A stretch of DNA of 64,000 bases from Saprospiraceae bacterium (lineage in GTDB: Bacteria; Bacteroidota; Bacteroidia; Chitinophagales; Saprospiraceae): assembly GCA_020630435.1 (NCBI GenBank), contig JAHDBJ010000001.1, positions 351,104 to 415,103 of the forward strand. Direction: 5' to 3'. Within the stretch, counting starts at the first letter, position 1. Every line of letters begins with the position of its first letter. A model generated the notes under the pieces. That model was given only the letters and a program-made list of their open reading frames with translations. It made no database searches and had not been told where the DNA came from. The translations under genes and the position numbers were made by a program. This document shows positions 16,273-26,035 of this stretch, piece after piece.

Positions 16273-17394
16273 CTAATCTAAATAAATTGCTTTTATAATT
16301 TCTTGTTTATTATTTATAGTTATTTTGAAGCGTTTATTATCTTTATCAAAAATAGTAGCACTATTCCCTGTAAAATATCTACCATTTCGACAATTTCCAC
16401 CACACATTTTACTTAGCTCTATTTTTAAATCTCCTTTATTATCAATATATCCCAAGAAATTACGTTCAAAATCCCAAACTCCTGCTAATCCATTACTATA
16501 TTTTCCAATCATAAGATATTCAGAAGTCATAGGAACAACAATTTCACCTTTTTCGTTTATAACTCCCCAGTTACCTTCATATTTAACAGCAGCAAGACCT
16601 TCATTAAAATCACTAACTCTTTCAAATTTACAGCCGATTTTAACTTTATCACATTTACGATATCCTCTTAAACCATTTTCACATTTACAAGTTTTTAATT
16701 TCTCATTGCAGACTTGTGACTGAGGTATCTGATTCATACTTTGAGAGTAACTTTGATTTTTTTCTTGAAAAAAAGAACTCATAATTGATAAGAGTATTAG
16801 TATTACTGAAACTATTATTATAAGAGCTTTCGTCAAAAAAATATGATTTTCAACTACCTCTGCATTATGTCTATCAATCTCACTATCTTCTAACCAATGA
16901 TTAAATTGAAGTTCCCCAATCTTTTTATTCAAGTGTTTTTTAATATCTGTAAATGCATCGTCTTTTAATTCTCCATAATGTGCTATTGGTTTATTAGATG
17001 ATGGTAGTATAAAGTCTTGATTTGTTTTTAAAAACTTTGAATTGTTATAATCACAGCTTCTTAAATATAGATGTAAAAAATATTTTTGATTATCATTTTT
17101 TTTTATAAGGCTTTTTACTAGCTTAAATTTCTTAGAATTAAGGAAATCGATACTTAAAGGAAAAATAAATATATCTGTTTTACTTACTATCCTAGAAATG
17201 TAATGCTGTCTATTCATACCAGCATCAGGATTAAGGTAACTTACTAAAACTTCAGAGTATTCTGACTTAAGTCTATTGAAGTTTTTTTCTAATTCGTCTA
17301 TATATGGTTTATCAAGGTTAGAATCAGATGATACTACGGTTATCTGTATTTTTAATTTTGGTTTTGGTTTTGGTATTATTTTTATATTTAACAC
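16273..17394 (-). CDS. TIR-like domain, membrane helix and WG-repeat protein (cargo 2, partner of the TIR protein)
   Basis: Protein of 373 residues. The N-terminal part (about 13-135) has a flavodoxin-like alpha/beta pattern with strands at 15-22, 48-54 and 72-80, compatible with a degenerate TIR or effector-associated fold; a convincing catalytic Glu is not seen. One transmembrane helix lies at about 187-208. The C-terminal domain (about 235-373) has a Cys cluster (CNEKLKTCKCENG) and WG repeats ('FNEGLAAVKYEGNWGVINEKGEIV'). Its start codon overlaps the stop of the TIR gene, so both are coupled. A sensor or membrane-localising partner of the TIR enzyme is my inference. Confidence 0.65.
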   Translation of the reverse strand: MLNIKIIPKPKPKLKIQITVVSSDSNLDKPYIDELEKNFNRLKSEYSEVLVSYLNPDAGMNRQHYISRIVSKTDIFIFPLSIDFLNSKKFKLVKSLIKKNDNQKYFLHLYLRSCDYNNSKFLKTNQDFILPSSNKPIAHYGELKDDAFTDIKKHLNKKIGELQFNHWLEDSEIDRHNAEVVENHIFLTKALIIIVSVILILLSIMSSFFQEKNQSYSQSMNQIPQSQVCNEKLKTCKCENGLRGYRKCDKVKIGCKFERVSDFNEGLAAVKYEGNWGVINEKGEIVVPMTSEYLMIGKYSNGLAGVWDFERNFLGYIDNKGDLKIELSKMCGGNCRNGRYFTGNSATIFDKDNKRFKITINNKQEIIKAIYLD

Positions 17395-17822
17395 TACAAT
17401 ATTTTTAGAATACCATTAATAACATTCAGAAATGCATCATCTAAATCCTCCCATTTTGAAATTGGTTTTCCAAACTTCGGTAAAGCTTGATTCTCAGCGA
17501 TTGGCAAAATTGTCCATTTACATGGTCGCAAAATTATAGGAATAACTATTGCCTCATTTTTGTCATTTCTTTCTAATGCTTTTTTAATTTCAACATTATT
17601 TATATAATCTGAAGCTATAGCATCAGAACTAACTAACAATAGTATAATATTTGAAGTTTCTAACTTTATTTTTATAGCATCATCCCATTTTTCACCTGGA
17701 ACAATTTTTCCATCTTCCCATATATTTACTTTATGAGTTCTTATTAATGGTGATAGGTGATTGACGAGTTGCTGTTTATATTTTTCATCAATATGTGAAT
17801 ATGAAATAAAGATATTTTTCAT
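17394..17822 (-). CDS. TIR-domain protein, probable NAD-consuming effector (cargo 2)
   Basis: Protein of 142 residues that is essentially one TIR domain. It opens with KNIFISYSHIDEKY (residues 2-15), has the WEDGKIVPGEKWDDAI segment (35-50), and SSDAIASDYINNVEIKKAL, in which Glu78 sits where TIR NADases have their catalytic glutamate. The gene is on the minus strand against the phage operon and begins 61 bp from the dyad at 17883-17906. Known bacterial TIR effectors cleave NAD or make signalling nucleotides during anti-phage defence. The pairing with a membrane/WG-repeat protein is not one I can match to a named system. Confidence 0.85.
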   Translation of the reverse strand: MKNIFISYSHIDEKYKQQLVNHLSPLIRTHKVNIWEDGKIVPGEKWDDAIKIKLETSNIILLLVSSDAIASDYINNVEIKKALERNDKNEAIVIPIILRPCKWTILPIAENQALPKFGKPISKWEDLDDAFLNVINGILKIL

Positions 17823-17882
17823 CTTAATATAAATTGATTTATTATGGTCATTTAGAAAAGAATATAAATATATCTAAAAACT

Positions 17883-17906
17883 CAAATATTATAAACATAA
17901 TATTTG
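17883..17906. promoter_or_regulatory. Type-2 cassette dyad, copy 1 (divergent TIR / tape measure region)
   Basis: Perfect inverted repeat: CAAATATTAT (17883-17892), AAAC, ATAATATTTG (17897-17906). It includes a TATTTG -7-like end in both directions but no TTG at -33. It lies between divergent genes and its outline CAAATA-N12-TATTTG recurs at 27117. Candidate operator or bidirectional promoter core. Confidence 0.6.
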
Positions 17907-17927
17907 TAATTTATTCCAATCATCAAC

Positions 17928-17954
17928 AAAAACCGTCCAAAAATCTCGGACAGA
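17928..17954 (+). repeat. Type-2 cassette GTCC/GGAC hairpin, copy 1
   Basis: CCGTCC (17933-17938) and GGACAG (17948-17953) form a short hairpin with one mismatch. Of the 27-bp block, 24 positions equal the copy at 27181-27207. No T-run follows, so it is not an intrinsic terminator; a leader RNA element or protein-binding site is more likely. Confidence 0.6.
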
Positions 17955-18027
17955 AATCCATTCTCCCTCTAGCAAGCCACTAATCTAAGTCATATCTTTC
18001 CATTTTCTCATTTCAATTAATGGCAGA

Positions 18028-21000
18028 GTGACTGAAAAGATTAACGCACTTGAAATTAATATCGACTATGGCACTTCTAATTTAGCGGCTCAGGAGATTA
18101 TCCAAAAGCAGCAACAATTAAAAGCCGTAATTACGGAACTTCGCTTTGAGAATAGGGAATTGGCTAAGGAGCAGCGTCAATATCTCAAAGAAATACGTAA
18201 GGGAAGTGATACAGCCCAAGTAAGTTATGAAAATACCACTAAGAAAATTGTCAATAATGAAAATGCTATTCGTCAGCTCTCGGTTGTTCAACGTGGCTTC
18301 AACAAGGATATAAAGGACTTAAACAAGGCAAAGACCAGCATCGAAGCTCTTGATGTGGAGTATGGTCAAATCCTCAAACGACTCCGACAAATGAGTGCAG
18401 CGGAGCGTAAGGTGATGGGAAAGAACCTCATCAAAAGAGCTACCGATATTCGAAAAGAGGTCGACAAATTCAATACCTCACTCAAAAACTACCGAGCAAA
18501 TATCGGAAACTATGCAAGTGGATTGGAGGGGATTGCTGGGGCATTTGGGAAGCTGGGGACGGCTTTTGGAGTAAGCGCAGGGTTTTATGAACTCAATCAA
18601 GTTATTCAGGGAACAATTGGTACATTCAAAGATTTTGAATTCGCTTTTGATGATGCCGTTTCTAAGCTGGATAGCCTTGATAGGACGGAGGAAAATATTG
18701 GGAAATTAAGAACCAGAGTTTTAGAATTGGGAGAATCTACCGAATTTACAGCAAGTCAAGTTGCTGGCTCTGTCAAATTTCTTGCTCAAGCTGGACTCAA
18801 TACTAATGAAATCTTACAGTCTTTAGAATCCACGCTTAATCTAGCAAGTTCAGGAGGAATTGAACTAGGAGAAGCTGCCGATATAGCAACTAATATATTG
18901 TCGGGATTTGGAGAATCAGCTTCAGAAGCAAATAAAATTATAGATGTATTGGCTAAAACTTCTGTTTCTGCAAATACAGACATTATTGAATTGGGCGAAG
19001 CTTCTAAATATGCTGCTCCTATCTTTTCGCAGTTAGGTGCTGGAGTAGAAGAAGTTTCGGCAGCAATGGGAGCCTTAGCGAATAATGGTTTAAAAGGAAG
19101 TGTTGGTACAAGAGCATTGGCAAATTCTATACCTCGTATCACGAAAGGAATTCCTTCGATTGTCAAAAAGATGAAGGAGCTAAACCTAAGTTTTTTTGAC
19201 AATGGTCAGTTTGTAGGACTCAACGAAACTATATCTAGGTTGGAAACTGCTTATCAAGGATTAACTCAAGAACAACAAGCTGCTGCAACTGCCACCATAT
19301 TTGGAGCAGAAGCAGCTAAATCAATCAATGCGCTTTTAGGCTTTCAAAAAACAGTAACCCTTGAACAAGGCGAAGCCTTAGGGATTGCGAATGAACGATT
19401 TGGAGAAAATAATGAAATCGTACTGAAGGGAAGCGAAGCCTTGAAAATATTCACGAAGGATTTACAGGATTCTGAAGGAGCAGCCAAAGACATTGCGGAA
19501 GCTAAATTGGATAACCTTCAAGGAGATATTTTGAAACTTCAATCCGCAGTTGAAGGGGCAAAGATTGCTTTAGTAGAAGCAAGAGATGAAGGCTTACGAA
19601 AGTTTATTCAAACACTTACTCAAGTCCTGCCACCGCTAATCAAAAATATTGACCTTATTGTTAAAATCGGAGTGGGAATACTCATTATTGCTAAAAATCA
19701 ATTAATTGCCAATAAAGCGATTGCTGCATGGAATCTACTTCAACGAGCAGGAGCAACTATCACCGCAGCATATTCCACAGCGATTGGAGTATTAAGTGGG
19801 AAAATCAAACTTTCTATTATTCAAACCAAAGCGGCAACTGTAGTAACTAGAGTGTTTAATACTGTTGTTCGTGCTAATCCAGTTGGTGCATTAGTAACTG
19901 TGTTGACTTCCGCCTATCTAGCATATCAAACTTATGCGAGATTTGCAGGAGAAAGCAGCGAAGCTCAGCGAAAGCTGAATGAATCTACTCAGGCAATTAA
20001 TCGAGAATTTGCAAGGGAAAAGGTTGAATTAGGTAAGTTATTTAAATTACTAAAGGATGTAACGATTTCTCAAGACAATAAACGTAAAGCCATTGATAAA
20101 CTTCAGGAGCAGTATCCTTCCTATCTAAGGAATATAAATTTAGAAACGGCATCATCAGCGGAATTGAGTAAGATTCAAAAAGAAATAGAGAAAAACCTCC
20201 TTAGAAATATTGCTCTGAAGCAAAAAGATGCAGCCATCACAGAATTATATGTCAAACAGGCAGATCTAATAACAGAAAGAACAAGATTACAAAGAGAAGG
20301 GGCTAGTGGTTTATCTACCTTAGATAGAGTTGGGAATTCATTAGCAAGTTTGCTAGGGTCAAATAGAAAAGAAGGTGAAAGTCTGGGAGAGTTTTCCGTA
20401 AGACTAAAAACATCAAGTCTTGACAAACAAATATCCGATATTGAAAAGCAAATTAAAGAAACAGAGGAATTATTCAACGATGCTTTTGATTTAGAGGAAG
20501 TTGTTATTGCCGAAAATAATCCACTAGATGATATCATAAATGGATTGAATAGTGGAAAAAATAATAACAAAGGAGGAGGTAGTAGTGATAATAATGAGGA
20601 TTCCACCGCAGAATCCATCCAAAAAGAATCCCAAGCGGCTCAAAACAGTATCGAAGCTCTTGAGCAAAAAATCAATGAATTACAAGCCAAGATAAAGCAA
20701 GCTGATCCATCTAATCCACTTTTTGACAAATGGAACAAAGACTTAGTCACGGCTCAAAATAACCTTGATGAAGCCAAAGAGAAACTAGAAGCCTTCCAAA
20801 ACCGATTGAAGTTTGAAGCGGATGGTATTGATACTCGTGGTGAGGTCGTTGCTCTGGACACGCTCCCTGCTGAAAACTTCTTATTAGAACAAGACCTCGA
20901 AGCGACACAAAAACTCAAAGATGCTCGTATCGCTGCTGCTTTTGAGGAGGTAAAAGCAATTAGTGAACTCCGACAAAAACAAAGAGAAGAAGAACTGCAA

Positions 21001-22017
21001 AGAGAGCGAGAGCTTCGGACCAAGATTAAAGGTTTAATCATCGATGCTTATCAAATCATTGCGACTGCACAAATCCAAATCGAACGAAATACCATTGAGC
21101 GAAATCTATCTAATAGACTGTCCGCCATCGAAGAAGAAAAAGAGGAAAAGCTAAAACAAGTACAAGGCAATGCTCAACTAGAAGCTCAGATTGAAAAGGA
21201 GTACAGCGATAAGAAAGACAAACTGGAAGCAGAAGCCGCTAAAAAACGAAAAGCCATTGCCAAAAAGGAGGCGATTATTCAAGGAGCATTAGCAGTTGTG
21301 AAGGCACTACCCAATCCATTTACGGTGGCTCTTGCTGTAGCGACTACTCTTGCCAACCTAGCAGTTATCGACAGCCAGCAATTCGCTAAAGGAGGAAGTA
21401 TCGACAAGGATGGTTTTGTGCATGGCAACAGCCACAAAGACGGAGGAGTAAAGCTCTATATCAAAGGCAGTAAAAAAGGTCAAGGCAAGCACATCGAAGT
21501 GGAGGGTGGTGAATGGATGGATAATGATGAAGCTGGCAACCTCATTATCATCAATAAGCAATCTGCCCGAGCACATCATCACGAACTCAAATCCATGAAA
21601 GGAAAATCCTTTTTAGGTAAGGCTCAAGTATTGAATCAAATCAACCAATCCAAAGGTGGCGTAGACTTCTCTGACCAAATTCCTTTTCAAGTCTATCCCA
21701 AAAATGCTCCTTTAAAAAGTTTAAAAATACCATCGCTCACCGCCAAACTGATGCGGGCTCTTCCGATTCCAACTTTCCCCAAACCGAATTGGACACTCGC
21801 TCGTTATAGTAATGGAGGATTTGAGCAGCTTAACAATGCCCTCAAAGCTGCCGAAATCACAGGCGGTGATGTCATTATCAATCTCGATACCAATAAACTA
21901 ACCGATGGCTTCAAAGATGCTTTGAAGGAAATGCCAACCCCTCAAGTGGATGTCAAAAAGATTACGACTGCTCAAAATGAGATTAAAGTGCTGAAGAATA
22001 ATGCTAGGGGGAGGTAG
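18028..22017 (+). CDS. Phage tail tape measure protein, TP901 family
   Basis: Protein of 1329 residues that sets tail length and serves in DNA ejection. The TP901-type core is at about 230-380, with LGESTEFTASQVAGSVKFLA, SSGGIELGEAADIATNILS and an ANNGLKGSVGTRAL motif. N- and C-terminal coiled coils (about 15-165, 870-960, 975-1085) flank hydrophobic segments near 540-640 and 1090-1120. By the usual 0.15 nm per residue the tail would be about 200 nm. Start: the ATG at 18020 runs into TGA after two codons, so GTG at 18028 is used. The gene ends in G-rich sequence at the next cargo junction. Confidence 0.93.
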   Translation: MTEKINALEINIDYGTSNLAAQEIIQKQQQLKAVITELRFENRELAKEQRQYLKEIRKGSDTAQVSYENTTKKIVNNENAIRQLSVVQRGFNKDIKDLNKAKTSIEALDVEYGQILKRLRQMSAAERKVMGKNLIKRATDIRKEVDKFNTSLKNYRANIGNYASGLEGIAGAFGKLGTAFGVSAGFYELNQVIQGTIGTFKDFEFAFDDAVSKLDSLDRTEENIGKLRTRVLELGESTEFTASQVAGSVKFLAQAGLNTNEILQSLESTLNLASSGGIELGEAADIATNILSGFGESASEANKIIDVLAKTSVSANTDIIELGEASKYAAPIFSQLGAGVEEVSAAMGALANNGLKGSVGTRALANSIPRITKGIPSIVKKMKELNLSFFDNGQFVGLNETISRLETAYQGLTQEQQAAATATIFGAEAAKSINALLGFQKTVTLEQGEALGIANERFGENNEIVLKGSEALKIFTKDLQDSEGAAKDIAEAKLDNLQGDILKLQSAVEGAKIALVEARDEGLRKFIQTLTQVLPPLIKNIDLIVKIGVGILIIAKNQLIANKAIAAWNLLQRAGATITAAYSTAIGVLSGKIKLSIIQTKAATVVTRVFNTVVRANPVGALVTVLTSAYLAYQTYARFAGESSEAQRKLNESTQAINREFAREKVELGKLFKLLKDVTISQDNKRKAIDKLQEQYPSYLRNINLETASSAELSKIQKEIEKNLLRNIALKQKDAAITELYVKQADLITERTRLQREGASGLSTLDRVGNSLASLLGSNRKEGESLGEFSVRLKTSSLDKQISDIEKQIKETEELFNDAFDLEEVVIAENNPLDDIINGLNSGKNNNKGGGSSDNNEDSTAESIQKESQAAQNSIEALEQKINELQAKIKQADPSNPLFDKWNKDLVTAQNNLDEAKEKLEAFQNRLKFEADGIDTRGEVVALDTLPAENFLLEQDLEATQKLKDARIAAAFEEVKAISELRQKQREEELQRERELRTKIKGLIIDAYQIIATAQIQIERNTIERNLSNRLSAIEEEKEEKLKQVQGNAQLEAQIEKEYSDKKDKLEAEAAKKRKAIAKKEAIIQGALAVVKALPNPFTVALAVATTLANLAVIDSQQFAKGGSIDKDGFVHGNSHKDGGVKLYIKGSKKGQGKHIEVEGGEWMDNDEAGNLIIINKQSARAHHHELKSMKGKSFLGKAQVLNQINQSKGGVDFSDQIPFQVYPKNAPLKSLKIPSLTAKLMRALPIPTFPKPNWTLARYSNGGFEQLNNALKAAEITGGDVIINLDTNKLTDGFKDALKEMPTPQVDVKKITTAQNEIKVLKNNARGR

Positions 22018-22185
22018 GGAGATTATGGTATTAATTTATATCTGTTGTAGTACTAACTATAAAGCTAGTTTACTAAAACTATTTTTTACTCATTTATATT
22101 ACTACTAATATGCTACCTAATGGGGAGTATATATGATGGTGGGGCATTTAGCGACACTAGCTGTATATGTTTTGATAAATTGTTG
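22018..22185. other. Junction between tape measure gene and KAP cargo
   Basis: AT-rich stretch of 168 bp between converging genes, with no gene and no clear terminator. It follows the G-rich end AGGGGGAGGT (22006-22015). Near the KAP stop, on the minus strand, it reads TGCATAACAACA and, further on, ATACAGCTAGTGTCGC, a pattern of the kind found between mobile gene cassettes in Bacteroidota; this resemblance is from memory and weak. Confidence 0.3.
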
Positions 22186-25100
22186 TTATGCACTCCTAAA
22201 TGTTGATATTCTTATTCCTTTTCCTTTTATTATTCCTTTTTCAAAATCATATTTAGAAATATATTTTTTAAGTTTTAAATTTTCCGCAAATTCTCTATTT
22301 AATTCATTGTCCTTTAATAATGGTCTTTTCCCATTTTCTGCGATTAAAGAATATGGTTTATCCAAAGAGATAAGGAAATTTGAAATATCTTCTTTTTGAT
22401 ATATTCTATTCCACTTATTAAATAGTTTGATTTTATCTAATTCTGTTAAATTACTATCAACTCCAATAGTTAAAACCATTTCATTCGAAATTCTCATATT
22501 ATTGTTATCCAAAAGTAATTTTCCAATTTGGGTTAATAGTACTGGGTCAGTATGAATTAGTACTGCATCATGATTATCAATTATTTGTTCTTTATACTTT
22601 ATAGATATTGAGTTAGATTTCATAAAGATTAATAAGTCATCATTTTCAATATCAAATGTATCAATCTCCTTAACAAATTTATCAGGATTATTTTCAATTA
22701 ATAGAATAGATAAATCCTTAAAATGCTGTTTTAAAAATTCAAAATTGATTGGGTTTGTGTTTAGTTTATTTTTATCTATTAGTAATTTGACCTTTTCATA
22801 AGAAAGATTTTCAAAATTTAAAGAGTTATATATGTAAGGAATTGATCGTAATATATCAGAGTAATTTTTATTTTCAATATTATTGTTTAAGAGTAATGAT
22901 TCTAAAAATAAGTCTACAGTTTCTTTATCTAGAGTATCTGTCTTAATTTTTCTATTTGAAAGTGCTAATGTATTTTCTTTATTATTTATAAAAAGAGTTA
23001 TTTCATTGGTAAATTCGTTCTCACTTTGAACATAAATATTAATTATGTTATCCCAAGTAGCTAACATTTTTGATTCTTCAAGCAAGATTTTAACAATGGA
23101 AAAATCGTCAATTACACTAATATTTTTGATTCGAGTTTTCACTTGACGGATAATTTTTTCTTTATTGCCTTTTGATATATCCTCATTATTCAATAATTGA
23201 ATATAGTACTCTCTTTCTTCATGAGTATTAGTATCTATTTTTAGATAAATAGCGGTTATATATTCATTTATATTATCATTGATGTAACTAATTAGATTTT
23301 CAAGTTTAGAGCGGCTAATTGCGGAGTAATTTTTTGTTGTAAAGTCATATTCATCATCGAAAATTTCTTTATAGGTATCGGCTTCTATGTATTTATTGAA
23401 AAGGAACTCAACCATCTCAATATTTATAGCGTAATAATTATTGGCATAAACATAATACAACAAATCCTTAGGTGACGATGATTTATGAATGTTGCTGAAT
23501 TTAATATCAAGTTCTTTTATTATCTGTTTCAATTTTTCCTTATTAGGAATTATTGATAAGAAATCTTTATGGTTAGAGATTTTCTCTATCGAATTAGCAA
23601 AGATCTTTTCTATATCATTTATTTCTGCATGTTCGATAATCAGTTTGAAGTATTGCTCTTGTTTCTCAGCTGTATAAAAAGATTTTTTAGCAATAAAATT
23701 CCAAATATTTGACCATTCATTGCATAGGTATTTTATAAAATTTTCAATATTACGTGAGCGTTCTATAAAACCATCAATGAAATTAATTACATTATCTGTT
23801 TCTGAACTTAGCTGAACAAAATATTTTTTCCTCTTTTCTGAATAATTAGATTCTGCAATAATGAAATCTAATAAATCATAGTTTAATATGTAAGGTTTGT
23901 CAAACTCATATATGTTTATTTTTTTAATTAGATTATCCTTCTTTTGAAGGGAGAATTCAAATTCATTTGCGTTTTGAGTTTTGACATTCATTAAAAATTG
24001 ATGGTCATTTTTTGATAGACTTCCTTCATAGAAAATCGAAATGTAGTCGAGATAATCTTCATCGATATATCCGTTTCTAAGTAATAAATTGATAAGTTCT
24101 TTTTGATTTTGTTTTTCAGAATATAGGTTAATCAGGCTTTTAGCAATAAGGTCTTTAATCTTGTATTTCTTAATCTCATTTTTTTGAACTTCGAGTTTTT
24201 CGATATTTTGTTTTAACTCTTCTATCTTATCTTTATAAATTATTAATTCCTTCCGTTCATTATATGTTAACTCAGAATTTATCTCTGTTTCAATAGATGT
24301 AAAATTCAATTGAAAATTTCTTATACTACTACTATTATTAATACAATATTGAATTGGATTAGCATCAATTATTTTTGCAAAATTTTCATCTTCTGTAGCT
24401 TGTAATAAACTCACATTTCTATAATTGACCCGAAAACTGTGAAAAGAAGAAGAAGGATTCTTTTGTAGAATTTTCTCTATTATTTTATAAAGATAAACCA
24501 TACGTAATTCTTTAGTACTATTCAGTTTTTCTTTTTCAAGCTTTTCAATCTCATTTTTTAATTCTATTATTTGATTATTTGTTTCAGTTGTTTTTTCAAA
24601 AATATATTGGTATCTATTTGTAATCGTACTATACAACTCTCCTTTATTTTGGCTTAATTTGGTGAAATCGTTAGGATAAATATTTTTATAGACTATCATT
24701 GCCAAGAGTTTGTCTTGAGACAAAGTTTTATTCAGTTTTTTGGAGTACACATGATACTCATTCATAATGTTATAAAGAAGTCGCATATCGTCAATAAAGA
24801 GTGAAATATCATCAACTAAATTTTCAGAAATTATATATTTATTTAATTCTATAAGCTTTATTAATTTATCATTAGAGTTTGAAGAGTTGATCACAGGAAT
24901 CACAGGAATCATAAAATCAAAGAACTTAGTTCGGTCTTTGTCTTGAAACATATCATCTCTTATCGCATAAATAAAAACAACATCATTTTCTATCTTCTTG
25001 GAGTTATTAATAAGGAGGTTTATTTCTCTTAGCTTTGTAAAGACATCTGTTTGCTCAAATCTATCAAGGTCCTCGATAATTACTACGTTATACTCTGTAA

Positions 25101-25869
25101 CTTCAAAGAAATATAGAATCTCATCTATATGATTATTGAGAATTGATTTGCTTATTTTAGCATCAATTTCAATTGATGCATTATTTATTCCCAACTTTTT
25201 AACTGATAATCTTTTTAAGGTTCTGATTGAACTATATACCATCAGTAAAATTCCAAAAGCTACTATTAGAACAGATAAATAATGAAAAAAGCTACTATTC
25301 TGAGTTGTTAATTCTACGAGGTAAAATTTTGCTAAAAAGTCAGGAAAAACTAAGTATAAAAATGATATGGTAAAACTTAGCAAGCCAATTGTTATTAGCC
25401 ATAAGTAACTATTTTTTTGAATTTTAATTTTTTTAAACCTTGAGTCAGGTATTTTCGTGTCTTTTTCGTGATAAAAAAGCTGCTGTAAAATACTCAGTTC
25501 TATCAATCTTAGTAAGTCATCTTTATTTTCAGGGTTAGTTGTCTCACTATTTTTTTCTTCTTTAAAAGTTGCTAGTGAAATACTTAAAAAATTGTAATTA
25601 TGATTATGCTTATGTACTCTTTGAAAAGTTCTAATTATACTACTTTTTCCTGCTCCATAAGGTCCTGCTATGGCAACATTCTTAATCTTATCCCTTTTGT
25701 TTAAAGTCCACTCAAGCGCATTTAAATAATCGTCAACATTCTCTGCTTTATCTGTAGGGGATAGTGAATTATAGGGTAGGTTTATTTCTGTTTTTGTTAG
25801 TGGTTTTGTATATGGAATCGATAAATAATCAATAAAAGATTTTAACATTTTCAAAATACTATTCTTCAT
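22186..25869 (-). CDS. YobI-like KAP-family P-loop NTPase with membrane segments (cargo 3)
   Basis: Protein of 1227 residues from the ATG at 25869; the frame extends 35 codons further upstream through a GC-rich structured element that is unlikely to be coding. The start of the domain, 'LSPTDKAENVDDYLNALEWTL' (about 36-56), and Walker A GPYGAGKSS (69-77) fit the YobI P-loop family. Two transmembrane helices lie at about 149-170 and 190-210, inserted in the NTPase domain as in KAP proteins. Walker B is VVIIEDLDRF (about 258-267). The long C-terminal helical part may be a sensor. KAP-like NTPases are frequent in defence islands, but the activity here is unknown. Confidence 0.85.
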   Translation of the reverse strand: MKNSILKMLKSFIDYLSIPYTKPLTKTEINLPYNSLSPTDKAENVDDYLNALEWTLNKRDKIKNVAIAGPYGAGKSSIIRTFQRVHKHNHNYNFLSISLATFKEEKNSETTNPENKDDLLRLIELSILQQLFYHEKDTKIPDSRFKKIKIQKNSYLWLITIGLLSFTISFLYLVFPDFLAKFYLVELTTQNSSFFHYLSVLIVAFGILLMVYSSIRTLKRLSVKKLGINNASIEIDAKISKSILNNHIDEILYFFEVTEYNVVIIEDLDRFEQTDVFTKLREINLLINNSKKIENDVVFIYAIRDDMFQDKDRTKFFDFMIPVIPVINSSNSNDKLIKLIELNKYIISENLVDDISLFIDDMRLLYNIMNEYHVYSKKLNKTLSQDKLLAMIVYKNIYPNDFTKLSQNKGELYSTITNRYQYIFEKTTETNNQIIELKNEIEKLEKEKLNSTKELRMVYLYKIIEKILQKNPSSSFHSFRVNYRNVSLLQATEDENFAKIIDANPIQYCINNSSSIRNFQLNFTSIETEINSELTYNERKELIIYKDKIEELKQNIEKLEVQKNEIKKYKIKDLIAKSLINLYSEKQNQKELINLLLRNGYIDEDYLDYISIFYEGSLSKNDHQFLMNVKTQNANEFEFSLQKKDNLIKKINIYEFDKPYILNYDLLDFIIAESNYSEKRKKYFVQLSSETDNVINFIDGFIERSRNIENFIKYLCNEWSNIWNFIAKKSFYTAEKQEQYFKLIIEHAEINDIEKIFANSIEKISNHKDFLSIIPNKEKLKQIIKELDIKFSNIHKSSSPKDLLYYVYANNYYAINIEMVEFLFNKYIEADTYKEIFDDEYDFTTKNYSAISRSKLENLISYINDNINEYITAIYLKIDTNTHEEREYYIQLLNNEDISKGNKEKIIRQVKTRIKNISVIDDFSIVKILLEESKMLATWDNIINIYVQSENEFTNEITLFINNKENTLALSNRKIKTDTLDKETVDLFLESLLLNNNIENKNYSDILRSIPYIYNSLNFENLSYEKVKLLIDKNKLNTNPINFEFLKQHFKDLSILLIENNPDKFVKEIDTFDIENDDLLIFMKSNSISIKYKEQIIDNHDAVLIHTDPVLLTQIGKLLLDNNNMRISNEMVLTIGVDSNLTELDKIKLFNKWNRIYQKEDISNFLISLDKPYSLIAENGKRPLLKDNELNREFAENLKLKKYISKYDFEKGIIKGKGIRISTFRSA

Positions 25870-25900
25870 ATTTTTAGTTTCTTTAAGTCTTTGGTTTAAT

Positions 25901-26000
25901 GGGGCCCAACATTGTGAGTCGACGCATGCGTCGACGCGCTGTCCCTGAACAACAAAACCAGTTTTGCAGTTCAAGGGCGAAGTGGTGGCGCTTAGCCGAC
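25901..26000. repeat. GC-rich structured element upstream of the KAP gene
   Basis: About 100 bp of much higher GC than the surroundings. It holds GGGGCCC (25901-25907), an 18-bp perfect palindrome GTCGACGCATGCGTCGAC (25918-25935), and a nested hairpin CCCTGAAC (25943-25950) with GTTCAAGGG (25969-25977) enclosing AAAAC/GTTTT (25954-25965). It lies between the KAP and DUF1353 genes, both on the minus strand. A recombination site, a structured RNA or a transcription barrier are possible. Confidence 0.55.
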
Positions 26001-26035
26001 ATTGGCATTTTACAATTTATTGCCCATTGTTTTAT

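Noticed and set aside
18786..19202. Leftward 138-codon frame inside the tape measure gene
   Set aside because: Antisense to the conserved TP901 core; no start signal or homology-like feature.
20175..20618. Leftward 147-codon frame inside the tape measure gene
   Set aside because: Antisense shadow with Ser/Leu-rich low-complexity content.
25869..25974. Longer N-terminus of the KAP protein
   Set aside because: The extra 35 codons run through the GC-rich palindromic element, and the residues do not look like the start of the family; ATG at 25869 fits better.
25904..25995. Integron attC site upstream of the KAP gene
   Set aside because: GCCCAAC fits an attC outer box, but the matching GTTRRRY box is not present (ATTGGC instead) and the arms do not pair across the element.
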